From NCBI GenBank assembly GCA_947628025.1, contig CANQYH010000002.1, positions 1-34,836 on the forward strand: a stretch of 34,836 nt of DNA, given 5' to 3'. Each line of letters begins with the position of its first letter. Position 1 is the first letter of the stretch. The notes below the pieces were generated by a model. The model saw only the letters and a list, made by a program, of their open reading frames with translations, was not told where the DNA came from and made no database searches. The DNA comes from an uncultured Lachnospiraceae bacterium (GTDB lineage Bacteria > Bacillota > Clostridia > Lachnospirales > Lachnospiraceae). Of the stretch, positions 9,501 to 15,157 are shown in pieces. The position numbers were made by a program, and so were the translations under genes.

Positions 9501-9629
9501 GTAAAAACCAGGCCGCGCAGCAACTCTCTGCCGCCGGCGCCGCCCGAAAAAAAGCCATTGCTTCCCGGGAACGGCCGCACGACGGAGGGACCGCGTACGG
9601 ATCCTCCTAAAAAAGGTCTGAAATCGTGA
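6585..9629 (+). CDS. Large orphan protein of unknown function with Pro-rich repeat tail
   Basis: I do not recognise this 1014-residue protein. It is mostly predicted helical and soluble, has no signal peptide or membrane segment, and shows no catalytic motif I can name. Residues about 1-885 are a long alpha-rich region. Residues about 892-951 are a Pro/Glu/Ser repeat (VSTEPQAG units). The last 60 or so residues are basic and Pro-rich (RQLGFNRLLQID, then PPAPPEKKP). The assigned start is GTG, with GAGGG at 6571-6575 nine bases upstream. The same frame stays open upstream into the end of the GH28 gene without an ATG, so the gene could be 5' truncated. A strong terminator follows. It could be a structural, scaffold or secreted-effector-like protein, but this is a guess. 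Confidence 0.62.
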   Translation: MGLTEESARLARDLKKSDTSAYRAAVTRDTGVRLTDQEDALTAAGALHMMIREGCSLEQCFEDTAARSAQRAQAGADLRAFWEESPRTSEESAVRYGKWFRMAGDALLSQKMPDLDLLNRSDFLQSHSQIMRMKQMASDYLFLINDWKEDPAFRQAFAGSVPWDQEYTDRIYNSLHAVRTFCDQLLQMNDETLPLAQRAASKLIVEQYAGQFRGKSLTEIGEAVYGQELLRQGAVYALELQDLMAVDAQGHEYAEDSDWNRLTGDWLRGDAPRPFQEEGLAAILDTPADTARVGHLRLDALARDGLSPVFDADAAETLFRPSDWSDPAVSRDAAETFDRLFSDTLGKMGSLLLTPEMKAAQITSLTQLFYIDGKPVDEYLKENNLSETEENRKAAVVRACSRAREHVEMAALTAETFDGKEHLVPAVIEVKADLKAFDRMAGFFDRKRSSRAHSLYQDAKGKDERQNAIKENLSRRVLNGISASAAAEAGRYRNDKYSMGDPAVKAAFFGLGGDGEVFDRVEESGTFKMSSRQLPEEQRPLFERLQKLSRMKVTTQTDHSSPVQEVPLLGRELLRGNGGGLTMFAGLIAMSRNPQIRLADLVDSDRFSAEKLQAGGDLLDALEQIQEHPDKIASLIASAAVTLSGLDYRQELLYAVGADPADPQLASEEGVRELMADSGRRTQLMDFSRFLAAYTRGAYQMLGRPFGSTDYQIRFDQGKVLGRDQAGSEPAESPTLMETVYRNVQRHMTEEQREQCGRFRENAVAFNTGQAFRDVSTGETFLHTGVAEPDAYSTVIASYAQTYLEVEQILCGAGKPADWERKGSDGKDQYKAYITEYYDRNRTEAAAVLQEIYKQGGCPAALRSLTSAFERDQQVDFSLRNAASAEPQVEVESPVSTEPQAGAGNPVSTEPQAGSEGPVSSGPQAGSESPVNSEPRTTPEQPVSEPSQESEKPVKRQLGFNRLLQIDEAEKIVKTRPRSNSLPPAPPEKKPLLPGNGRTTEGPRTDPPKKGLKS
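9258..9437 (+). repeat. Tandem 36-bp coding repeat, five units
   Basis: Five consecutive 36-bp units begin at 9258, 9294, 9330, 9366 and 9402. The first three are near-identical (core CCGGTGAGT...GAGCCGCAGGC) and the last two degrade. Each encodes 12 residues of the form E-x-PVSTEPQAG-x. The repeat lies in frame in the Pro-rich tail of the orphan protein, so copy-number change would lengthen or shorten the linker without a frameshift. Confidence 0.85.
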
Positions 9630-9651
9630 TATTTTAGAAATGAAAATGCTG

Positions 9652-9687
9652 CCCCCGCTCTGGCGTTCACGTCAGGGCGGGGGTTTT
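9652..9687 (+). terminator. Rho-independent terminator after the orphan protein gene
   Basis: A GC-rich hairpin with CCCCCGC at 9652-9658 pairing with GCGGGGG at 9677-9683, extended inward through TCTG/CAGG pairs, with a short loop around GTTCAC. TTTT follows directly. It lies 23 bp after the stop codon and is a classic intrinsic terminator. It should separate the upstream operon from the Rpn-family gene. Confidence 0.85.
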
Positions 9688-9725
9688 GATTACGTAACAA
9701 TCGTTTGGTTCTGCAAGTATTTTAT

Positions 9726-9754
9726 TTGCTTTTTTGATAGATACCGGATATAAT
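9726..9754 (+). promoter_or_regulatory. Predicted sigma-A promoter for the Rpn-family gene
   Basis: TATAAT at 9749-9754 is a perfect -10 box. TTGCTT at 9726-9731 is an acceptable -35 with a 17-bp spacer. The surrounding DNA is AT-rich compared with the coding regions, and the preceding operon is closed by a terminator 40 bp upstream. The predicted transcript would have a leader of about 100 nt. Confidence 0.6.
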
Positions 9755-9861
9755 AAGACTCAGAAAGCCGTTTTGCATTGCGCAGGGCTTTTCAGGGCAG
9801 CATCTGCGATACCTGCCGCAGAGCCAGGGTGGGAGGAGATTTTACCACGGGAGGTGTTAGT

Positions 9862-10962
9862 TTGGATGCTGTCATGAGAGACACGGTATCGGCCGCGGGG
9901 CAGAAAGCTCGGTACGACGAGCAGGTGAAAAAGCTTCTGGGCCACAAAACCGTTCTGGCCTATATCCTGATCCACACAGTGGATGAGTTCAAAGGGATGC
10001 GGCCAGGGGACGCGGCGGAATTGATCGAGGGAGAACCTATGATCGGGGTGGTCCCGGTGGAGCCGGGACGGACGAACGCGGAAATTACGGATGATAAGGA
10101 ACCAGAGTATGCGGACGCGCGGACGGAAGATAAGAGATGGGAGAAACCAGGGAAACCGCCCGGCCGTCGGATCGTCGGATTCAATACGGAGCAGGGAGAG
10201 ATCCAGGAGGGCCGGGTGTATTTTGATATCGTGTTCTATGCGCGGACGCGGGACGGCCTGGCACAGATCATTGTCAATCTGGAGGCGCAGCAGAGGGAGA
10301 GACCGTCAGAGTATCATGTGTTGAACCGGGCGCTCTTTTATGTGTGCCGCCTGGTGTCTTCGCAGAAAGAGCGCGATTTTACCGGAGTGGATTTTGACGC
10401 AATGAAGCGCGTGTATTCGATCTGGATCTGCATGGGCCGGAAAGAGAACAGTATGGAATACGTGCATCTGACAAAAGAGGCGCTGCTCGGTTCGACGGGC
10501 TGGGCCGGCCTGACGGAGCTGCTGAACGTGGTGCTGATCGGATTGTCGGAGGAGATCCCGCAGCATGATGAGAAGTATGAGCTGCATCGTCTGCTGGGCA
10601 CGATATTATCGCAGGAGATGCCGGAGAGGGAGCGCCTGGAGATCCTGGACGCGGAATATGAGTTTTCGGAGGACGAGAGTGTAAGAAAGGATGTGAAAGC
10701 GATGTGTAACCTGAGCGAGGGGATCTGGGAAAAGGGCCTGGAGAAAGGTCTGGCGCAGGGGATGGAAAAGGGCCTGGAGAAAGGTTTGGCGCAGGGGCTA
10801 GAGAAAGGCTTGGCCCAAGGTATGGAGAAGAGTCTCACCGATATCATTTTAAATATGTACCGAAAAGGCTATGACTCTGCGCTGATCGCCGACGCAGTGA
10901 ATAAGAGCGTCCCCGAAGTGCAGGCCATGATCGAAAACGCGCTGGCACTGGTAAACGTTTGA
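9862..10962 (+). CDS. Rpn-family recombination-promoting nuclease / PD-(D/E)XK putative transposase
   Basis: A 366-residue protein of the Rpn / PDDEXK nuclease-transposase family, common in multiple copies in Lachnospiraceae. The nuclease core is visible as VYFDIVFYARTRDG followed by IIVNLEAQ, matching the family's D...ExQ variant of the PD-(D/E)XK motif. The C-terminus carries a chain of EKGL and AQGM units and then a helix-turn-helix-like end (YRKGYDSALIADAVNKSVPEVQAMI). Start choice: TTG at 9862 has GGGAGG at 9849-9854, seven bases upstream; the in-frame ATG at 9874 is too far from it. Family members are linked to RecA-independent recombination and some to phage-defence or toxin roles. No terminal inverted repeats were seen, so I do not call a mobile element. 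Confidence 0.8.
   Translation: MDAVMRDTVSAAGQKARYDEQVKKLLGHKTVLAYILIHTVDEFKGMRPGDAAELIEGEPMIGVVPVEPGRTNAEITDDKEPEYADARTEDKRWEKPGKPPGRRIVGFNTEQGEIQEGRVYFDIVFYARTRDGLAQIIVNLEAQQRERPSEYHVLNRALFYVCRLVSSQKERDFTGVDFDAMKRVYSIWICMGRKENSMEYVHLTKEALLGSTGWAGLTELLNVVLIGLSEEIPQHDEKYELHRLLGTILSQEMPERERLEILDAEYEFSEDESVRKDVKAMCNLSEGIWEKGLEKGLAQGMEKGLEKGLAQGLEKGLAQGMEKSLTDIILNMYRKGYDSALIADAVNKSVPEVQAMIENALALVNV
10729..10836 (+). repeat. Tandem coding repeats of the EKGLEKGLAQG type
   Basis: Two almost identical 36-bp units (10729-10764 and 10765-10800) are followed by a shortened 24-bp unit and a partial 12-bp unit. They encode EKGLEKGLAQGM, EKGLEKGLAQGL, EKGLAQGM and EKSL. The unit pattern shows internal slippage of 12-bp EKGL/AQGM modules. 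Such Glu-Lys-Gly-Leu strings are typical for the C-terminus of this nuclease family and differ in copy number between paralogues. Confidence 0.85.
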
Positions 10963-11020
10963 GATAAACGATTGGCGGTTGTTTTAATTTGCATAGACGC
11001 GAAAGCCGTGAAACATTCAT

Positions 11021-11052
11021 AAAATCTCTCATAACTTCTGGTAAAATCTTTC
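11021..11052 (+). repeat. Direct repeat pair upstream of the heptose operon promoter
   Basis: AAAATCTCTC at 11021-11030 and AAAATCTTTC at 11043-11052 match in 9 of 10 bases. Their spacing is 22 bp, close to two helical turns, and the pair ends ten bases before the predicted -10 box. This geometry suits binding of a dimeric regulator, but no regulator is identified and the AT-rich setting makes chance matches likely. Confidence 0.35.
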
Positions 11053-11058
11053 AAGAGA

Positions 11059-11067
11059 TGCTATACT
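11059..11067 (+). promoter_or_regulatory. Predicted extended -10 promoter of the glycan cluster
   Basis: TGCTATACT contains the extended -10 element TGn followed by TATACT at 11062-11067. No good -35 is found at the right distance (11036-11044 reads TTCTGGTAA), which is normal for extended -10 promoters. A start site near 11074 would give a leader of about 57 nt before the hddC ATG. It is the only promoter-like site before the 15-kb + strand glycan cluster. Confidence 0.5.
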
Positions 11068-11130
11068 ATAACAAGCTATGTCTTTTGGCTGGCGAAACTA
11101 TGAAACAACAATGGAAAGGAACGTCTCACT

Positions 11131-11838
11131 ATGCAGGCAATCCTGTTGGCGGGCGGGCTGGGGACGAGGCTCAGGAGCGTGGTCAGCGACCGGCCCAAGC
11201 CCATGGCCCCTATCTGCGGCCGACCTTTTATGGAATATGTGATCCGGGAACTGAAAAGCCACGGCGTAGAGGAAGTGATCTTCGCAGTCGGTTATAAGGG
11301 TTCCATGGTGGAGGAATATTTTGGCGGCGGGGAAGCGTTCGGGATCCGGGCTTCCTACGCCTATGAGGAGACGCTTTTGGGGACGGCGGGAGCGATCCGC
11401 AACGCGTCCCGGTGCATGACCGGGGACGAGGCGCTGGTGCTGAACGCCGATACATTTTACCGGATCGATTATCAGAGGCTTTCGCGGCTGAAAGAGGAGA
11501 AAGGCCTGGATATGGCGCTGGTGCTGCGGCAGGTGCCGGATATCTCCCGCTACGGGGAGGCGGTGCTGACGGATTCCATGCTGACGTCTTTCAATGAAAA
11601 GACCTCCGAGGCCCGGCCGGGGACCATCAACGGCGGAGTGTATCTGCTGACGAAAGCGCTGATCGATCAGATTCCGGAGGGAAAGGTTTCTTTGGAGAAT
11701 GATATGATCCCGCTCTGGCTGAAAGAGGGGCGGGCGATCGGCGGATTCGTCAACGACGGTTATTTCATCGATATCGGGATCCCTGAGGATTATTACCGGT
11801 TTATGGACGACGTGGAGAAAGGGGTTATTGCATGGTAA
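11131..11838 (+). CDS. hddC: D-glycero-alpha-D-manno-heptose 1-phosphate guanylyltransferase
   Basis: A 235-residue nucleotidyltransferase that would join GTP and heptose 1-phosphate into GDP-D-glycero-alpha-D-manno-heptose. The N-terminal pyrophosphorylase signature is clear: LLAGGLGTRLRS (residues 5-16) followed by DRPKPMAPICGRPF, with LNADTF as the metal-binding Asp region and INGGVYLL near the C-terminus. Taken alone it could be any mannose-1-phosphate-guanylyltransferase-like enzyme. The assignment to HddC rests on the next three genes, which supply the rest of the heptose pathway. AAAGGA at 11115-11120 precedes ATG. Its stop overlaps the start of the kinase gene by seven bases, so translation is coupled. 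Confidence 0.82.
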   Translation: MQAILLAGGLGTRLRSVVSDRPKPMAPICGRPFMEYVIRELKSHGVEEVIFAVGYKGSMVEEYFGGGEAFGIRASYAYEETLLGTAGAIRNASRCMTGDEALVLNADTFYRIDYQRLSRLKEEKGLDMALVLRQVPDISRYGEAVLTDSMLTSFNEKTSEARPGTINGGVYLLTKALIDQIPEGKVSLENDMIPLWLKEGRAIGGFVNDGYFIDIGIPEDYYRFMDDVEKGVIAW

Positions 11839-12902
11839 TCCGCGGAAGAGCGCCGCTGCGGGTCAGTTTCGGCGGCGGAGGTACGGACGTGGCGCCGTTC
11901 TGCGAGGAGCAGGGGGGCGCGGTGATCGGCAGCACGATCAATAAATATGCTTATTGTTCGATCGTTCCCAGGGAGGATGACCAGATCGTCGTCCATTCTC
12001 TGGACTTCGATATGACGGTAAAATACAACACGAAAGAAAACTATGTCTATGACGGGCGGCTGGATCTGGTGACGGCTGCGCTGCGGGCCATGGACATCAA
12101 GCAGGGCTGCGAGGTCTATCTCCAGTGCGACGCGCCTCCCGGTTCCGGCCTGGGGACTTCGTCTACGGTCATGGTGGCGCTTCTGTCGGCCATGGGGCGC
12201 TGGAAAGGCGTGGAGACGGACGGTTACGCGCTGGCGGATCTGGCTTACCATGTGGAGCGCGAGGATCTGAAGATCGATGGCGGGTACCAGGATCAGTATA
12301 TGTCCACGTTTGGCGGCTTCAATTTTATCGAGTTTCACGGCCGCAACGATGTGGTGGTCAATCCTCTGCGCATCCGCAAGGATATTTACCATGAACTGCA
12401 GTATAACCTGCTTTTGTGCTACACGGGCGGCGTTCATGTGTCGGCCAATATCATCCGGGACCAGGTCAGCAATTATGAGAAGAAAGACGCGTTCGACGCC
12501 ATGTGCGAGGTGAAAGCGCTGGCCTACGCGATGAAGGACGAGCTTTTAAAGGGAAATTTAAACAGCTTCGGCCGCTTGCTGGATTACAGCTGGCAGAGCA
12601 AGAAGCGCATGAGCAGCAAGATCTCCAATCCGCAGATCGATACGCTCTATGAGGAGGCCATGAAAGCGGGAGCCCTGGGCGGCAAGATCCTGGGGGCCGG
12701 CGGAGGCGGGTACCTGCTGATGTATTGTCCGTATAATGTCCGCCATAAGGTGGCTGCCCGCCTGGAGATGATGGGCGGGCAGCTGACGGACTGGGTGTTC
12801 GAGCTGCGCGGAGCCCAGGCGTGGATCTCGGACGAGGACCGGTGGCATTACGACCGTGTCAGCGTCCACATGCCGGACCGCGTGTACGAATTTCCCGTGT
12901 GA
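11832..12902 (+). CDS. hddA: D-glycero-alpha-D-manno-heptose 7-phosphate kinase (GHMP family)
   Basis: A 356-residue GHMP kinase that would phosphorylate heptose 7-phosphate at C1. Visible motifs are the N-terminal RAPLRVSFGGGGTD, the ATP-binding PPGSGLGTSS (residues 102-111), the ERED and DGGYQDQY segment, and the C-terminal GAGGGGYLL loop. The combination is typical of HddA and the related fucose/heptose kinases rather than galactokinase. It overlaps hddC by seven bases and is followed after 11 bp by gmhB. A fucokinase-like activity is the main alternative, but the gmhA/gmhB neighbours favour heptose. Confidence 0.87.
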   Translation: MVIRGRAPLRVSFGGGGTDVAPFCEEQGGAVIGSTINKYAYCSIVPREDDQIVVHSLDFDMTVKYNTKENYVYDGRLDLVTAALRAMDIKQGCEVYLQCDAPPGSGLGTSSTVMVALLSAMGRWKGVETDGYALADLAYHVEREDLKIDGGYQDQYMSTFGGFNFIEFHGRNDVVVNPLRIRKDIYHELQYNLLLCYTGGVHVSANIIRDQVSNYEKKDAFDAMCEVKALAYAMKDELLKGNLNSFGRLLDYSWQSKKRMSSKISNPQIDTLYEEAMKAGALGGKILGAGGGGYLLMYCPYNVRHKVAARLEMMGGQLTDWVFELRGAQAWISDEDRWHYDRVSVHMPDRVYEFPV

Positions 12903-12913
12903 GAGGACAGGCC

Positions 12914-13498
12914 ATGGACAAAGTAGTATTTCTGGACCGCGACGGCACGATCAACGAAGAGGTCCATTACCTGCACAGGCCGGAGGACCTGCATATATTG
13001 CCGGGAGCGGCCGAAGGGATCCGACTGCTGAAAGAAGCGGGGTTTAAAACTGTGGTCGTCACCAATCAGGCCGGCGTCGCCAGGGGATATTATACCTGCG
13101 AGGATGTGGAGGCCTTGCACCGGTACCTGAATCAGGAGCTGGAGAAAACGGGCGGCCATATTGACGCGTTTTACTATTGTCCCCATCATCCGGTCCATGG
13201 GATCGGTATTTATAAAAAAGCGTGCCGCTGCCGCAAGCCGGGGATCGGGATGTACGAGATGGCGGAGCGGGATTTTGCGGTGGACAAGGCCCATTCCTAT
13301 ATGATCGGAGATAAGCGGCTGGATATTGAGGCCGGGCACAATTACGGCGTGGAATCGATCCTGGTGGGCACCGGTTACGGCAGCGAACTGAAGAGTGAGG
13401 CGGAGGAAAACGGGGAAAAACCGTTTTACGATTACTATGCCGGGGACCTGCAGGCGGCTGCCGGGTACATTATAGAAAAAGAGAGAGGGCGGCGTTAG
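12914..13498 (+). CDS. gmhB: D-glycero-D-manno-heptose 1,7-bisphosphate 7-phosphatase (HAD family)
   Basis: A 194-residue HAD phosphatase that removes the C7 phosphate from heptose 1,7-bisphosphate. The catalytic FLDRDGTIN motif gives Asp8 and Asp10, VVTNQAGVARGY is motif II, and MIGDKRLDIEAG holds the motif IV Asp residues. The GmhB zinc site is present as Cys89-x-His91 and Cys104-x-Cys106. AGAGGA precedes ATG by about seven bases, and the longer upstream reading is only out-of-gene extension. Pairing with HddA/HddC predicts the alpha-anomer pathway leading to a GDP sugar, in contrast to the beta-anomer ADP pathway of lipopolysaccharide cores. Confidence 0.92.
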   Translation: MDKVVFLDRDGTINEEVHYLHRPEDLHILPGAAEGIRLLKEAGFKTVVVTNQAGVARGYYTCEDVEALHRYLNQELEKTGGHIDAFYYCPHHPVHGIGIYKKACRCRKPGIGMYEMAERDFAVDKAHSYMIGDKRLDIEAGHNYGVESILVGTGYGSELKSEAEENGEKPFYDYYAGDLQAAAGYIIEKERGRR

Positions 13499-13512
13499 AG
13501 CCGCGAGAATTT

Positions 13513-14148
13513 ATGAAAGAATACAGACATTTAAAAGAATTAACAGAAAGATATCCGGCGCTGGAGCCCGAGAGCGTGTCCATCTGCCGGGTTTATGAGA
13601 TGATCCGGGATGCGTTCGCTTCCGGCGGGAAGCTGCTGATCGCCGGGAACGGCGGGAGCGCCGCGGACGCGGAGCATATCGCCGGCGAATTGATGAAAGG
13701 CTTTGTGAAAGAGAGGCCCGTGCCGCGGGAGATGGCGGAGAAATTCCGGGAGGCGGATCCGGAGAGCGGGCAGCTGCTGGCGGACAAGCTGCAGGGCGCG
13801 CTTCCGGCGTTTGCGCTGACGGGTCAGATCGGATTGTCCACGGCGTTTTTAAACGATGTGGACGGCAGGCTGGTGTTTGCCCAGCAGGTCTATGGCTATG
13901 GACAGGAAAGGGACGTGCTTCTGGCCATCTCCACCTCCGGCAATTCGGAGAATGTGTACCTGGCCTGCGTGGCCGCCAGGGCGAAAGGGATGAGCGTCGT
14001 CGGTCTGACGGGACGAGACGGCGGCCGGATCGGGCGGATGGCAGACGCGTCGGTCGTAGTTCCGGAAAGGGAGACGTATAAGATCCAGGAACTGCATCTG
14101 CCGGTCTATCACGCGCTCTGCCTGGAATTGGAGGAGTATTTTTTCTGA
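13513..14148 (+). CDS. gmhA: D-sedoheptulose 7-phosphate isomerase
   Basis: A 211-residue SIS-domain isomerase, the first step of heptose synthesis from sedoheptulose 7-phosphate. The signature GNGGSAADAEH lies at residues 46-55, and STSGNS at 140-145 binds the phosphate. The zinc and catalytic residues known in GmhA are in place: His55, Glu59, Gln192 and His200. An insertion (residues about 65-95, EMAEKFREADPESG) is seen in some GmhA proteins. The ribosome site before ATG is weak. It closes a four-gene cassette in which the pathway order is gmhA, hddA, gmhB, hddC. Confidence 0.92.
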   Translation: MKEYRHLKELTERYPALEPESVSICRVYEMIRDAFASGGKLLIAGNGGSAADAEHIAGELMKGFVKERPVPREMAEKFREADPESGQLLADKLQGALPAFALTGQIGLSTAFLNDVDGRLVFAQQVYGYGQERDVLLAISTSGNSENVYLACVAARAKGMSVVGLTGRDGGRIGRMADASVVVPERETYKIQELHLPVYHALCLELEEYFF

Positions 14149-14219
14149 CGGCGCGCATGGACGGAAGATGCGGAAAGCGTTCCGGCCGGCGGCATTGCTG
14201 AGAAAAAGGAGAAAACCGT

Positions 14220-15011
14220 ATGAAGTTTCATACATTTGTGATCTGTGCCTATGGGGAGTCGCCGTATCTGGAGGCCTGCGTACGGTCGCTTCAGGGGCAG
14301 ACGGTGCTGTCGGAGATCCTCTGCGCGACCTCTACGCCCAACGCCCACATCGATGCGGTCATGAAGAAGTACGGGATCTCGGTCCGGGTGCGCGAGGGGA
14401 AGAGCGACATCCAGGAAGATTGGAATTTCGCCCTGGCCCAGGCGGAGTCGGAGTCGGAGTATGTCACCCTGGCCCATCAGGACGACCTGTACGGGCGGCA
14501 TTATGTAGAAGAACTGTTTGAGGCATATACCCGCTATCCGGACATGACGCTTTTTACGACGGACGCGGTCCATATCCGGCATGGAAAGCTGGAGCGCTAC
14601 GGCGTGAAGCGGACAGTGAAGAAGCTCCTGCGGCTGCCTCTCCGGCTGAGACCCTGGGCGGACCGGGAGGCGGTCAAGATGGGCGCGCTGCGGTTCGGCA
14701 ATCCGATCATGTGTCCCTCCTGTGCGTACCGGGTACATTATCTGCCGGATCCGGTCTTTCATTCGGAATACCGTTATGCGCTGGACTGGGACTGCCTGGT
14801 GGATCTGGCGAAATGGCCGGGGAGATTCGTCTGCACAGAGAAACCGCTGCTGCTTTACCGCGTTCATGACGCTTCGGAGACGGAAGCCTGCATCCGCGAT
14901 CACCGGCGGGAGACGGAGGAACGGCGGATGTTTGAGCGGTTCTGGCCCGATTGGATGGTCCGGGTGTGGATGAAATACTATAAAAAGGCATATGCGGAGT
15001 ACGATGTATGA
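14220..15011 (+). CDS. Family 2 glycosyltransferase
   Basis: A 263-residue GT-A fold glycosyltransferase of family GT2, cytosolic or membrane-associated, that would add one sugar to a growing lipid-linked glycan. The N-terminal strand HTFVICAYGESPYLEACV and the metal-binding AHQDDLY (Asp88-Asp89) are typical. LDWDCLVDLA is the acceptor/catalytic region. A basic amphipathic C-terminus (RVWMKYYKKAYAEYDV) may touch the membrane. AAGGAG stands about eight bases before ATG. Coming right after the heptose cassette, it is a candidate heptosyltransferase, but no specificity can be read from the sequence. Confidence 0.85.
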   Translation: MKFHTFVICAYGESPYLEACVRSLQGQTVLSEILCATSTPNAHIDAVMKKYGISVRVREGKSDIQEDWNFALAQAESESEYVTLAHQDDLYGRHYVEELFEAYTRYPDMTLFTTDAVHIRHGKLERYGVKRTVKKLLRLPLRLRPWADREAVKMGALRFGNPIMCPSCAYRVHYLPDPVFHSEYRYALDWDCLVDLAKWPGRFVCTEKPLLLYRVHDASETEACIRDHRRETEERRMFERFWPDWMVRVWMKYYKKAYAEYDV

Positions 15012-15157
15012 GAAAGCCGGCCCGCTGACCGGATGGGAGCGGCGCTGCAGATGAAGCGGCGGCGGAACCGGTGCGTCCGCGGTTGGAACCGTGTGAAGTT
15101 TGGAAATTTTGCCCCTGGTCTATCCGGAGCGGGGAACAGAAATAGAGGAGAAACAGG

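Noticed and set aside
9630..11130. A transposon bounded by inverted repeats around the Rpn-family gene
   Set aside because: No matching terminal inverted repeats or target-site duplication could be found by eye; the gene alone does not define an element.
10989..11297. 102-residue + frame spanning the hddC promoter region
   Set aside because: It crosses the promoter and hddC start, then reads hddC in another frame as Arg/Gly-rich sequence.
15012..15157. Small gene or RNA in the 146-bp gap before the first large membrane protein
   Set aside because: Frames here lack ribosome sites, and no stable hairpin with a T-tract or known RNA motif is visible.
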